Positions 10,251-22,299 of a stretch of 64,000 nucleotides of DNA are shown one piece after another. Both the position numbers and the translations under genes were made by a program. This stretch comes from Amia ocellicauda. Lineage: Eukaryota > Chordata > Actinopteri > Amiiformes > Amiidae. The notes under the pieces were generated by a model that searched no databases, was not told the DNA's origin, and saw only the letters and a list, made by a program, of their open reading frames with translations. Positions within the stretch are counted from its first letter, which is position 1. The number at the start of each line of letters is the position of its first letter. Location: positions 62,001 through 126,000 of the forward strand of contig NW_027102719.1 of the NCBI RefSeq assembly GCF_036373705.1. The letters are read 5' to 3'.

Positions 10251-11615
10251 TATGGTTACCTATGTAGAAGCCCCAGTATAGACCTAATGCTGATGAAGTG
10301 AGGTCCGGGGGAGCTGGGGGGCTGCGAAAGTGAGGTCCGGTGGGGTCCAGGTTTCCTTCTTTGTTACCATCAAGTTTACAAAGTGATCAAACACAAAGGC
10401 TTCTCTGACATTGTGAAAGTGTTTGTCCAAATCAGTAGGCAGTGGGTCCTCAGCCAGTCCAGGTTCAATCACAAAATTAGGGTTCTCAGTAAGAGTCCAA
10501 ATCAAAAACGCAAGCAATCCTTAAAATATATATATATATATATTAACACAGTCAAAACCACCACAATCTTTCTACCCAACAAACAAGGAGAGCGAGGTAG
10601 GTCCTTATATAGTAAGTTTTAGAACAATGGGTAATTTAAGATGGTTCTTGTGATATATCCTTCCCAACAAGAGCGCAGGACTAGGACACTGTCTTGTATG
10701 AGTGTCTGTTAGGTGGATGAGGAACTCATTGGCTGAGATTCAGATAATTATTACAAAATAAATTTTTCAGCACTTCCAAATCTCACAGCTACTGCAAATC
10801 TCGCAGCTGCTGTTTTATTTTTTCAGCAGTTGCACTTCAGGGCCACCGTAAGAAAGAAACTAGGTGTAACTCAAGTAACAGAAAGGTTGAGTACTTGTAT
10901 GGTTTAAACGGGTCCACTGTGCCATCCTTAATGGACAAGTTTTCGGTCCAGAAATGTACCAGCTGAATGTCTCCATCCTGCCATCGGCTCCAGTGCGTCT
11001 CTTCAGTTTTCTGTGTCATTGTGCCCGCACCGTGTGAGTTCACCCGTGCACATGTTGCAGCAAACTCTCCAGTGTAAATTCAATGTAAAGTGCTCTTTTA
11101 CTTTCCACGGGTGAAGCTGTTGCCTCTCTCAAGGTTTTTTCTAGTAGCTGCGCCCCAGGTAGACCCAAGTAATCGACGATTAATTACATTTTAAGATTTT
11201 ATTCGATTTTAATCAACTTTATCGCTAAGTCGTTGGCAGCCCCGCTGTCGCTGAGTACTACTGTATCTGTAAGTGTGTTTTAATGACGAGGCGGCTAACG
11301 CCAGATGGTAGGTGATTGGATGTCGTACCAAATGTACCGCTGCAGCACTGGGTCATGAACGTCATTCACGGTTCTTGTAGTTTTCATTGCCTTCTCGGTT
11401 AATTGCGACAATCCACAACCGAACTACATTTCCCACATTTTCTAACGTAATAATGATTAGTGTAAAATATAATTATTATCAAAATCCTGTCAATGTAGTA
11501 TTTACTTATAGAGTTCAAATATTGTATATGCACTGTGCGCCCAAATTGTATTTCACACTCGCACAACATTATTTTCACTCACAAATTCGAGCATAACGCT
11601 CACACTGTAGAGCCC
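10251..11615. other. No recognisable gene
   Basis: The stretch holds a minisatellite unit at 10252-10282, a short open frame on the minus strand (10284-10517, extended to 91 residues in the other copy by a 4-bp insertion) and an AT dinucleotide run near 10525. I do not recognise any protein or RNA family. Confidence 0.4.
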
Positions 11616-11619
11616 TGGG

Positions 11620-11874
11620 TTACCTATGTAGTAGCCCCATATAGACTAGTGTGTCTCTATGGTTACCTATGTAGTGGCCCCAGTATAGACCAGTGTGTCT
11701 CCATGGTTACCTATGTAGTAGCCCCAGTATAGACTAGTGTGTCTCTATAGTTACCTATGTAGTAGCCCCAGTATAGACCAGTGTGTCTCTATGTTTACCT
11801 ATGTAGTAGCCCCAGTATAGACCAGTGTGTCTCCATGGTTACCTATGTAGTAGACCCAGTATAGACCAGTGTGT
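11620..11874. repeat. 43-bp minisatellite array, C1
   Basis: About six head-to-tail units of roughly 43 bases contain ACCTATGTAGTAGCCCCAGT and ATAGACCAGTGTGTCTC. Units differ at single bases. Single units lie elsewhere in the block, including an inverted one at 12535-12596. The matching array is 49329-49584. There are no unique spacers. Confidence 0.85.
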
Positions 11875-13250
11875 CAGGAAAAGAAAATTGTTGAAAATAT
11901 TGTCAATTTGTATTATTTAAAACTGTAACAAACTTTGTTATTTCTTATTTAATTTGCACTCACTGTCACTCAATGTTTTGTCAATTTGCTGCATCATTCA
12001 GGCTTCTAAATGTGCTGTATTTGAACAATACCACTTAAAACACATGAAATACAGAGTATTCAAATTCCAGCTGCCATTTGGCCTGAACTGTAATACTCAT
12101 TATTAAGAAGTCACACACATTGAGTGACATTGCCTTCAAGAATCAAAACATTTCATAAACATGGAACCATCGATCTTCATCGATTTTTACCAATCATTGT
12201 TTCATTATCAATTCACATCTGATTCATATACTCCTGAGCATTCTGAGGCACAACGTGAAAAGTAAATTTTAAAATCAAAAGTCTGAGAGTAGAACATCAA
12301 CTGGACTAGAATCTGAGCCCTCATTAAAACAACAATCCATTCAACAATAGACTAGTCATAGGCAGGACCATACTGGACTAGACCCAAAGAGAAACAGTTC
12401 CCACTGACTAGTGACTGACTAATGCAAGCCAGCTTGACTACTGTATAATTAACAGACTTCTCACTACGTTTGACACAACATTTGGCACAATGTGACAATT
12501 ATAAGTCTAACTCTATAATACAGTCCATCTAATAGACCAGAGACACACTGGTCTATACTGGGGCTTCTACATAGGTAACCATAGAGACACACTGTTCTAC
12601 TACAGGGGTCGATCTTAACGCGAGCCCGCTTGCCAATGGCTAGTGCAGCTCGCTGCGGGCCAGTACAGATTCTCTAGAACTAGTCCGTGTGGCTAGTGCA
12701 TATTATCTTACGTTTTACAGCTGTTACGATTTAAATCCTCAGATTTTTCCTCGGTGCGCTATTCGGTGCGCTAGTTTCACGAATGCGTGCAACTGACAAT
12801 GTGCCAGCGGTTGCGTTCGGTTTGTGTCCTCCAGCCTAACTCCGGTAGTATTTTATATAGAAATGTACTGGAAACGATCGCTACTAGCGCACGTCAAGAT
12901 GTAATCGAATGTACCACTTGCAGCAGACAACAGAGGCAGTCTGTGGAGTGACCAGAGCATCATTAAACGTGAGTATAATCCTAAAACAAAGCCAAAAGAC
13001 AAGAAAACGTGTGTATCAATCCTTAAATACAGTTGCATAGACCATAAATAAGCTACGTTAAAATACAAGTAAACGTATAGAGTGATATTGTGCAGTTAGG
13101 GATGGGCCATTTGGTATTGGGGGGGGGGTACTGGATTAAACTGAAGAAACCTTGTACATAAATCCTTTAACACAGTTGCATACACCATAAATAAGCAACA
13201 CCGTATTTAAGTCAATATATAAGCAAACATATATGATATAGATAGTGATA
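11875..13250. other. Non-coding; inverted minisatellite unit and a tandem duplication
   Basis: The inverted minisatellite unit lies at 12535-12596. A roughly 150-base segment is repeated in tandem (about 13019-13120 and 13165-13280), recognisable by AGGGATGGGCCATTTGGT in both. No coding sequence is recognised. Confidence 0.4.
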
Positions 13251-13262
13251 ATATGGAGCTAG

Positions 13263-13600
13263 GGATGGGCCATTTGGTTTGTTGGGCGCTCACTATGGGT
13301 CGACCCTGGAGAGCTGTGGTGCAGGTGAGCGTTTCTCTCTCCTTATTTCCCTTTCTTCCTTTTCACTCTCGTCCTTTCTTGTGTTTGGTTTCAGCGCAGG
13401 GCACACACCCTGATTTCCAGTAACCATTCTGAACCGTTTTATTTTATTTCTCCAGGTATGGTGAGGACAATGACACTTTTAAAGTGGAGAGTTTCCCCAG
13501 CAGCGGCGATGATGACAATAACTAAGGAAGTGACGAGTGCCACAGAGAAGGTGACATCAGACTACCACTCGGGCTCCACCTCGGTCTAAGACAGCAGCAC
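13263..13600 (+). pseudogene. BTG-family (BTG3-like) pseudogene, two exon remnants, C1
   Basis: The reading frame LWVDPGELWCR ends at a GT donor (13325). It continues after an intron with a CAG acceptor (exon start 13456) as YGEDNDTFKVESF. Spliced in phase, this matches the end of the BTG domain of BTG/Tob antiproliferative proteins, whose family signature is LWVDP-x-EVCCRYGE. A TAA follows. In the next frame KVTSDYHSGS matches the segment after the domain in BTG3, so a frameshift separates the two. BTG proteins bind the CCR4-NOT deadenylase. The upstream BTG exons are not visible. The copy at 50971-51270 has lost the DYHSGS segment in a roughly 45-bp deletion. Confidence 0.6.
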
Positions 13601-13632
13601 CTGGGATGCCCAGCACGCCCCCCCCGCCACCC

Positions 13633-13638
13633 CACACA

Positions 13639-13674
<36 letters not shown>
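13633..13674. repeat. CA microsatellite
   Basis: A (CA)n tract with one TA interruption, just downstream of the BTG remnant. The copy is at 51295-51337. Confidence 0.9.
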
Positions 13675-13676
<2 letters not shown>

Positions 13677-14319
13677 GTACCGGTACTGAGCCAGCACTGT
13701 CCCCAGTCCCCTGGATCCAGCGATAATATAGAGAGCACAGAATTCAAGTGAGAAAAGTAAATTCGGATAATTGTGAAAGTCTACAGAAGCCCCCGCACTG
13801 CGACTGTCTGTTTACTCTGATGGTGCTCAATTCATGTTGCCGTTCTAGACAAGCGGCCTGTGTCATTAATGCTGGCTGAACACGGCTGATCGTGGCACAG
13901 AGCGCCAGCAATTGTGAAAAGGCACATTAAATGGTTATGGTTCCTTTCATCGCTTAGCTGGCTTGCCCTGTGTGATAAATGTCTGAGCTTTTATCGAGAT
14001 CATGTATTCTACAATTTATGACAGTTGAGCAATAACATATAAACTGTTTTGCAGGCGCCTGATTTTGTGTGCCAGCCTGTTCCAGCATGGCAGCAGCTAC
14101 CCAGGAATAAGTGTGTTCTGTACATAGCGTAGTGCTTTGCCAAACATAGTGCATTGTTTCTCTGACAGCAGATGGTGAAAGTTATCTAATATGTAAACAT
14201 TGGTACAGGATTAAGTTAGTAACTCAAAGGTGTTGCCCTTTGGGTCAGATTGCAACACAAGTGCAGGATACGCACTAAATTGCAGCCTAGTATATAATTT
14301 CCTGGTGGATTGTACACAC

Positions 14320-14760
14320 CTGGGGCTTATACCAATCAATTAGCAACAAACAAATGATCCGGAGGTCCGATATAGAGCAGAGGAACAGCTTTCCAAAGCC
14401 CAGTGGGTCATAGGGAACATGTTGTCTTTGTGATTGAAAGATGCTTCTTAAATAATGCTCAATTTGCTCTGCTTGTGCAACCAATGCATATATTGTTAGA
14501 AAGTGAAATTGATACGCGGGATACTCATTTTGCTGCCCTTATCCTTGTAGAATTTGTAATTCGTGTTCAGATCCTTTATGGAGAAAAAAATATGACATTC
14601 AATGTGCATCAATTTACTCCTCTGGCCTCAAATGTCAATAATTGGGGAGCCCTGTGAGCACATTGTGCTTCTTATTTTGAAAATGGAAATGGAAAGCTTG
14701 TTAAGCTGTTGAGGTGCACCACTACACAGTTAATATGTTTATGCTGTCAAAGACTCTCCA
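14320..14760 (+). pseudogene. DNA-transposon protein remnant (DUF4218-like), C1
   Basis: The 84-residue frame at 14403-14657 and its degraded flanks resemble the C-terminal, DUF4218-like part of CACTA/EnSpm-related transposon proteins that are common in fish. Readable pieces are FALLVQPMHILLESEI, YGEKNMTFNVHQF, VNNWGAL, then after a stop FENGNGKLVKLL. Upstream, RRSDIEQRN fits the usual segment before it. Stops and frameshifts break the frame. The element's ends were not found. The copy is 51983-52423. Confidence 0.5.
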
Positions 14761-15121
14761 TTTAGCAATCTACACAACATTACTGAGAGGGTATCGAATT
14801 TCTGTAGCAAATTAACTGAACCACCAGTTTTTTTTTAAAAAGGAAAATTAATAAAATCGTCTTGAATGGTTCAAAAACTGTACTCCTTGGTTTAAGTACA
14901 TTTGAAGAAAGAAAAGAATGAAATTATTAGAAGGGAAACCACAAAACTTGAGACAGGGGTGACAGGTAGCGGTGATCTGGGGAATCCATGCAGCAGGTCC
15001 GACAACGAGACACTTGGCACCGGCAGCACATGCTTCAGTGCTCTGGGAGTGTTTACAGCCTGTGAGTTTAACACTTCATGACCGACAGCTGCCCTTCATG
15101 CCAACACAATACACATCAACA

Positions 15122-15490
15122 ATGACTTTCATCACCATGTTCATCTGGACACTCTGCACTCAGGGTGGGAATTATTTTGATTTTATTATTTCCATTTTGT
15201 ATGTATTTCTTTGTAATATCTAAACAGGCACACATCAAACTCACAGACCAAATCAGATTGTTTTCATGTATATTACATATATATGTAAGCATTATTTTTA
15301 TTCTTCGTTTCCAGAATCCACCGGACAGTATACTGTGACTCAGACTCCATCAGTGAAATCTGTTCAGCCAGGAGAGACACTCACTGTGACCTGTAAACCC
15401 AGCAGTGCAGTGTATATTAACAACATCCTACACTGAGACCAACAGAAAACTGATTTATTTTGCCACTACCCGTCAGTCTGGGATCCCCAT
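15122..15490 (+). pseudogene. Immunoglobulin light-chain V-segment pseudogene, C1
   Basis: A leader exon (15122-15164, MTFITMFIWTLCTQ) ends at a GT donor. A short intron ends TTTCCAG at 15314, and the V exon begins in the phase-1 splice usual for V genes. The V exon reads GQYTVTQTPSVKSVQPG, TVTCKPSS (first conserved Cys) and LH, then a stop where the conserved Trp should be, then DQQK. A deletion shifts the frame: LIYFATTRQSGIP continues in another frame. The homology stops there, so the rest of framework 3, CDR3 and the recombination signal are absent. It is kappa-like in style. No J or C segment was seen. The copy is 52785-53153. Confidence 0.8.
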
Positions 15491-17376
15491 TATAGTGTTG
15501 GGCTGTGGTGAATGAGGGCCCAGAGTGTGAGCCATCTCTGAGTGACTGTGCTACACTGCTCCACAATATCACAATATGTACTGCTGGTCATAGCAATACA
15601 ACAATAACAATACCCTGCACACAACACATGCCCTTAATAAGCTCCTTCTCTGTCAGAGGGCAGCCTGAGACACGTCTTGGAATCCAGCATGACTTCACTA
15701 TTGACAAATAGTACATAGATTAAAAAAAAAAAGTTTCTACCTACTTTAGTCAGCTAATGTGTCACCTCACCCCTTTCTAGAAAATAAAATGATATTTGTT
15801 ACATCAGTAATACTTGCATATCATATGAAAGAGGGAGACTGGGACACAGATTAATCTGATTAGACATTAGTATTAAACTGGGATCTCTGACAGGGGTAAA
15901 AATAGAAGAAAACCAGGAAAGTGTCCCACCCCTATCAAGTCCCACCTGTGTTCACAGCTCCCAACTCATCTAACTTTCTGTGACAGGATTTGGATGAAGG
16001 AAGCTGCTCTGCATACCTGTCCTCCCCGAGGTAACTGGATTTAAACTGCATTTTAGGTAACTTTTGTTTAATCATGCTGACAATGGATTTTATGTATTTT
16101 TTTCTTTGTTTTTATCCATCTTTAAACTATTGTTATATTATGATTTGTAACGTACAATAGTTTTAAAAGTCATCTGTCTAATTGCCACTTGGTGAACGGG
16201 TAGTTGGGGTTTCTTATTTGAATGGTTTCTTTTTTGGAGTTGAGTTGTTACAATGATCACGATTTGTTTTCACATTTAGAGTTTGGTTTGTAGTGTGGTT
16301 TATTTGTTTATTTTACTTCACTAACCCCAGTTCGCCTGTGGCATTTAAGATGAATAATTATTGAATCGTTTATTGCATATCCTGCTTTTATTCTTGGATT
16401 TTTGCTTGTAATAAACTGTTAAACATTTTGTACAATTTATTCCGGTCTCTGCTTACTTTTATTTGATTAAAAAGATCTTGTAGGGGGAAACCTGAGTTGT
16501 GCGCATTATATCTAAAACTATTTGGGCGAAACGAGTGGCATGGTCAGTAATTTAGCCAAGGGTAGAGTGTACACATCAGCCACCTGGTTACAATTATTAT
16601 GATGCACAAGACAATATGAATTATTGTGAAAAAATATATATATAGAGAGAGTCTGCCCATGATGACATCTGTCTAGGTCACTCACAGCAATAATTGCCCT
16701 CATAGAAATCTTGCACAGCGTCAGGGGTGGCGGCGGGGTATGGCTTGGTTAGGCTACAGCTCCACTTTAGCACCACCATGGAACAACCAAGAATATCACC
16801 GAGCAGAATAAGTGCCAGCCAGTTCCATTTGTGTCACTGCGTCATTGCTGCGTGAAACTGCGGGCGTTAGCATGCAGTGTAGTGATGCAGCGCATCACAC
16901 ATTACACTGATCTGAGTAAAATTAGTTAACGCTAGCTAGCTATGTAAGTTGGTAAATTGGAACATTGTTAGCATTATTATGGATCGATCCAACCACGACA
17001 ACCGGCAGATTGTGCTCCTTTGAAAACGTAAATGCCGAGTTTGAATATATTTTAAATAATAGGGTCGATTTGGAAACTGTGCTGACTTTGTCGTGTTTTG
17101 TGTGGCCTCGGCGGCCACCTCTTGTGCTCCGTTAATTACTGTAGCGCTCTCTCTCTCTCTATCTGTCTCTCTCTGTGTCTCTCTATATCTTTCTTTGTGT
17201 GCGTCTGTGTGAGGGGAGTGTGATGCGTGATGTACAATCCGCTGGGTTTGCCAGACAATGTGAACGACTTTAAATAGCATGCATAATAATTATTGCCTGA
17301 ACTCAGTAGTAGTGACCGTCCATGTCTGTTGCTCTCGATGTAATTTTGCGTGTGAAAAAAGGAGTCAGTGCAATCG
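15491..17376. other. No recognisable gene
   Basis: Non-coding, partly AT-rich sequence with a TATATATAGAGAGAG run near 16630 and a CT-rich tract at 17148-17190. No protein or RNA family is recognised. Confidence 0.4.
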
Positions 17377-17384
17377 TCTAACCC

Positions 17385-18056
17385 AGTGGTTTTCAAACCG
17401 GTCCTGGAGTACCCCCTGCCCTGCTGGTTTTTGTTCCAACTGCAGCGTACATTTTGTTGTCTCAAATTTGCATAGTAGTTATGCTAATCAAATATAATTT
17501 TGCTTAGCAACACGAGTTGCTTGATTAGCAACTTAAATTGGTCTACCAATTATCAATAGTGGTGATTATTTGTTCTCACACAAACCCGCAGCGCAGCCAA
17601 GTACTCGGATATGGGCGTGTCTGGTGTAATTGGAAAGCTACAGCCCTGCCCTGTATGAGTGACAGACCCGCTGGCCAATGATTCGGGATTCGGGTAACAG
17701 GGCACGGAGCGTCACAATAAAATAAAAAAAATACGCGTATCTTAAAGGGGAGGTACCTCAGCATTGCTTATACGCATTTTCGATGCTTGATTTGGGACGG
17801 AAAAACGTATTTTAATGCATCGCAGAATCAGCGAATCGATGAAGAAAATACATCGCAAATGGAGGTGAATTTGTCTCACATTTTGCGATGTGAACCCTGA
17901 CAAAATGTTCACTGCAACTGAGGTCTTAAATTGCTTAATTGAATCCTTAATTGATCTAACAATGCAATATACCATTCAATTAAGTAATTAAAACCTAAAT
18001 TGGAACAAAAACCAGCAGGGCAGGGGGTACTCCAGGACCGGTTTGACAACCCATGA
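17385..18056. mobile_element. hAT-type MITE with 8-bp target duplication, C1
   Basis: The 672-base element has inverted ends of about 60 bases (TCAAACCGGTCCTGGAGTAC at the left, its reverse complement at the right). It is flanked by TCTAACCC at 17377-17384 and 18057-18064. An 8-bp target duplication is the hAT signature. It carries no transposase. The copy at 55046-55726 has the same flanks. Confidence 0.8.
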
Positions 18057-18174
18057 TCTAACCCATAGCAGCCTAATGCGTGGTATTTCTAGCTACTGGG
18101 AAGGGTGCTATTTTATTGTGTATGTATTCACACTGAAATTCAGACGTTGCATTACGGGTTCGCCATCCCTGCCA

Positions 18175-18176
<2 letters not shown>

Positions 18177-18212
<36 letters not shown>
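18177..18212. repeat. GT microsatellite, short allele
   Basis: Eighteen GT units. The same site in the second block (55847-55986) has seventy units. Confidence 0.95.
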
Positions 18213-18213
<1 letters not shown>

Positions 18214-18660
18214 AGTCCGACAGAGCAGAGCAGCGGCTGCAGCTGCGTGATTTCCAATGACACCGACACGTTCAAAAGAACCGTAACGTCGGAGCTCATC
18301 AATACTACAGTCTTTAATCATTTAGCACCGGGGCCCGTTTAATACCGGGTTGGTACACAGCCCTTCTCATGGCCAGTGAAGCAGTGTTTTTTTTTCTTAT
18401 CTAGTGAAGTAAATGTGCTAACGTTACTTAAAGGTTAAGCTTTCTAGCTGACGTTTTATTTGCGAGTCTACCAGCTCCTCACTTTTGCCATGTTCAGCTT
18501 CGCCTATCATACCTGGTGTTCATGCTTTGCAAGAAATGTGGCCATTGCCTCTCTGCTTCTTTCGATTCCTTTTCCTCTCTGTCCACTGATTTTTGCCTTT
18601 GGTGAGGCATTTTGACTCGCTAGTCAGTTTCCGCTTTGCTGAGCTACAAAATGCACATCA
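18213..18660. other. Non-coding sequence before block A2
   Basis: Contains ordinary mixed sequence leading into the THAP-like frame. No promoter element can be supported. Confidence 0.3.
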
Positions 18661-19050
18661 GTGTGTTCCGCACATCTGACTGGCCAAGTGTTTCGACCGC
18701 ACCATTTTCACAATAACAGCGGGGGAGTGGGGTATCAGATGTCCCGCTGCGTGAGGCTTCCTCTAGTTCAACTGCGTGTTGAGCTTTCTTTTCATACTTT
18801 CCCTACCATGGAAGATACTCTCAAAAAGTGGATACAAAATATTTGGTGTGAGCAGTTCAGCATAACCCCTCATACTATCGTCTGCAGTCGCCACTTTCAA
18901 GAGGAAGATATGAGTGAGCCTAAGCTCCAGGCTAAACGGTCCCGAATTAATAAATTGGACAGTTTACTGTACAACCATGATAATAAGAAATCAATTCTGT
19001 ACAACATGAAAAACAGGACAAAAATCATTTCACTGATTCTAGGATTTTGA
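18661..19050 (+). pseudogene. THAP-domain-like remnant, copy 2
   Basis: This is the longest copy (129 residues). The frame opens 26 codons before the methionine that lies at the window edge in copy 1, and the added residues give no Cys-x2-Cys. It keeps SFHTFP, the Trp, and CSRHF, and ends without the tail insertion of copy 1. As in the other copies, the zinc site is incomplete. There is no sign of introns or a transposase domain downstream. Confidence 0.55.
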
Positions 19051-21416
19051 AAATGGGGCGGGGGCCATAAGGAGGCCATGATTATTACAGAGAGGTCTGC
19101 TAGGGGGGTCTGGGGGCATGCTTTTAAAATTGGTTTTAAAAACTCAGTTTGTAAGTCAAGATTGAAGCAAATTACAAGGATAAGCTGGGCTATTCATAAC
19201 AATCCAGCATTAATGTACCACCATATTTGCTACCATTTGCTAGTGACAAATGTATTTTAAAATGAACACAATAGACAACGGTGATGCCTTCTTGCCATGA
19301 ACACAAGACAATACAGACAACTTTTCCACCCGCCTCACCCCCAAAAGTGCTTCAATATGGACACATTCCTTGAGCATGTGTTCAGTGCAAGAGGGAATGG
19401 TATTAGTGAACAAAATAGGGTCCCCTTAATATGCAAAAATAAAGAAAATGCCTGACTGGAGAGAATGGGTACACAACTCCCCCCAACATCACTAGAATGC
19501 ATCTTTAACACTGTATGTTAAGAAGTACCTTTTACAACAAAGTGTTATGACGTCAAACAAGTATTTACATGCAAAACAAAATCTATGTATTAATGTCTGA
19601 ACAATAAGTTATGAGTGTAACATTCAATCCCTGGACCCTTATGTAACATTATATACTGTGCAAATATATACAAATAGGTCAAATAAAAAACAGCACTTAT
19701 TTGTTCAATACATGGCAAAAAGGTGCTAAAATGATTTACCAAGAAAAGAACACAAAAACTTGTGAGCTAAAACATATTTTTTTAACAATCAATAACAAAC
19801 AATAAATAACATTAACGATTAGTATTATTTTTACTAAAAAGAAAATCATATTTGTTTTAGTTAATATGATTAATGTATATAAAAAGTATTTACTTTGAAA
19901 AACCACACTATTAAATGAAAATACATTTTAACACTATAACAAGGTAATATAGTACAAATATAACTGAAGAAACAGTAACAGCTAAACACTCAAAGATAGA
20001 GGAGGAGCAACCTCCTCTGCCTCTGTGGACCAGCCTCCTCTGATGTATGGTAACCCTAAACTAGCTATCACCATTCATCAAATTGTCTTTGTCATAGCAG
20101 AAATAAAATCCAGCACAGCAAGAGTATTTCAATGGTCAACTTACTGCGCACTGTCTGGTCCTGAGACTGACCTGCAGTGCGCATTGGAGAGCAGAGCGCA
20201 GCAGCAGGTGTGTTTGATCCAGAACTGCTCTCTCGCACCTCTATGCACCAGCCTCCTCTGGTATGTAGGTAGGTAGCAGTGGCCACACTGAACACAGGGC
20301 CCGATCTGTAATCAATGTATACCAGTGATGGCACCAGTGACTTTTCTAGTCTTAAACCCCCCCCACCAAGAATTGGGTCTGAGTTCATGGTCATTGTGCT
20401 TGTACATTAGTGTATGCGTACAGTTACAATTTACAGTATCCTTGTATGTGCTCGCTTTGCTTTGTGGAATGATGTTCGTTGCTTTATTGTTGTGTGTTTC
20501 AGATGATCATTTTATCATTTTCAGAGTTAACATAACTAAAGATTCAGCAATAATTTGGTGTTCATATGTGTGTAGTGTTATCGCTATTCAATATAGTGTG
20601 CCCAGTGTGCATAATGAGAAACATGTTCAGCTCATCTGCTCTGATGTTATGGATATCAAAAATGTCAACCCTCCACAGACACACACACACAGAGACACAG
20701 ACACAGACGCACTAATAGGGACAAATTTTACTCCCTCAATAAACAGGCGGACAAGGAATAATCAGGACCTGATTTAACTGAAATAATACCAAAAAAGTTT
20801 ATTGAGCTACAACGAAGCGCTCCGGAGATGGTCACTGGGCAAGACACATCTAAAGTTTTTCTAAAGAACTTGCTATCATATACAAGAGGACTCCTTTTGG
20901 TTTCTGGGCAACTAGATGATGGTAATGAGGTACCTCAAACTTTAACACACACGTCTCCTGTGTCTTACATTATGTTCTTTCTATGTCCTTGGATGAAAAT
21001 GTTTTTCTAAAAATCACCTGCACAGAACTACTGTACCTGTCCTCTCCGGAGCCATACACAAAGCTTAAATTCATATATGGGTTACACAATCTTGCTGCAA
21101 CAATGGTGGGAATATAATATATTTGGCACTCAGACAGGGCACTGTCCCACATCACACACAGAGACACACACACACAAGCACAGACACACACAGACAGCCA
21201 GACAGACACAGACAGTGTGCTTGACAAATACTTCCCCTCACAGTCAAGTCAACATGAGCCGCATTATCTAAAAGAAGAACCCATCATTTCCTTTTGTGTC
21301 AATATCAGCGAGACAGGGATTAAAAAACACATCTGAAAATGCTACTTGTACAAGCACGCTGAGATGCCCCGTCATCAGTAGGCGTGCAGAACAGTATGGT
21401 GACAAATGTCTTGTGT

Positions 21417-21507
21417 GGCTCTGTGGCGCAATGGATAGCGCGTTGGACTTCTAGTGAAAAGGGCAGTGGTCATTCAAAGGTTGTGGGTTTGAGTCCCACC
21501 AGAGTCA
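21417..21507 (+). tRNA. tRNA-Arg(UCU) with intron, mutated T-loop (A2)
   Basis: Sequence and folding are as in 59192-59282, with an 18-base intron after position 37, but the T-loop reads TTTGAGT instead of TTCGAGT. The changed base is the invariant C56, which is also in the B-box of the internal promoter. Probably weak or inactive, unlike the copy in A3. Confidence 0.7.
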
Positions 21508-22104
21508 GTGCTCACTTCATTAAACTTAGAGCTTGCTGGGCTTCCTTGTGACAGCCAGAGGTATCTTGCAGTCAAGTGCCTCGCTGATGCCTTCACTTCT
21601 TACTTTTCTGGAATGCCAACTTTGTCCCAAATCCTTGCTTGACTATCAAGACCTCATACGCTGCTTCTTTTCCTAGCCACTGTCACTGTACCAGTCCCCC
21701 TCCGTGTCAGTTGCATCTCCGGGAACAGCTGGATCAGGTGGCCTTGTACTTAAGGCCATGGACTACTAAGCCATTGTGTTTTGCACCCGTGGCTTTCTAT
21801 CCCACCATCGTTGTGGGCATTCCTTGTTTGACATTTCTTGACGACTGACGCCGTGTACGTCCAATGGACAGTTCCAAGATTCGCAAGACAGAGCTACTTG
21901 TGCATTATTGCCCGCTTAACCTGGCTGCCTCTCGAGTGAGCAAAGCCATTTTACCAAATAGAAGAACCCATCATTTCCATCCGTCTCAAAATCAGCGAGA
22001 CAGGGATTTAAAAAACACAACTGTAAATGCTACTTGTCAAATCACGCTGAGACGCCCGGTCATCTGCAGGCATGCAGAAGAGTATCTTCGTCGTACAGTT
22101 TTGT

Positions 22105-22142
22105 GGTTCTGTGCCACAATGGATAGTGTGCTGGACTTCTAG
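22105..22142 (+). pseudogene. tRNA-Arg 5'-half fragment (A2)
   Basis: First-exon fragment ending at TTCTAG, followed by a (CA)n tract at 22145-22183. Same as 3549-3586. Confidence 0.6.
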
Positions 22143-22143
22143 T

Positions 22144-22188
<45 letters not shown>

Positions 22189-22299
22189 TACAATTCAATA
22201 TTCAATGTGCAAACAAGTTTAGCCAGAAGAAACAGAACTCTTTCAATCAATAAATCATGAATATACATTACAAATCGATTCAGAATATGCATAATACAA

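Larger units (their letters stand above)
7850..18738. repeat. Segmental duplication block C, copy 1
   Basis: The whole block is repeated at 45536-56513 with very few substitutions. Differences are mainly microsatellite length (GT at 18177), a roughly 45-bp indel at 13570-13615 and small indels. Its contents are listed separately. Confidence 0.9.
18739..22299. repeat. Segmental duplication block A, copy 2
   Basis: Nearly identical to 56514-60060 and more different from 1-3740. The stretch from about 19260 to 19990 is AT-rich with no gene seen. CA/GACA-rich repeats lie at 20675-20710 and 21160-21225. The block ends where the solo LTR was inserted. Confidence 0.9.

Noticed and set aside
11620..11874. 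CRISPR-like repeat array
   Set aside because: Units abut directly with no unique spacers, and the DNA is from a vertebrate. It is a minisatellite.
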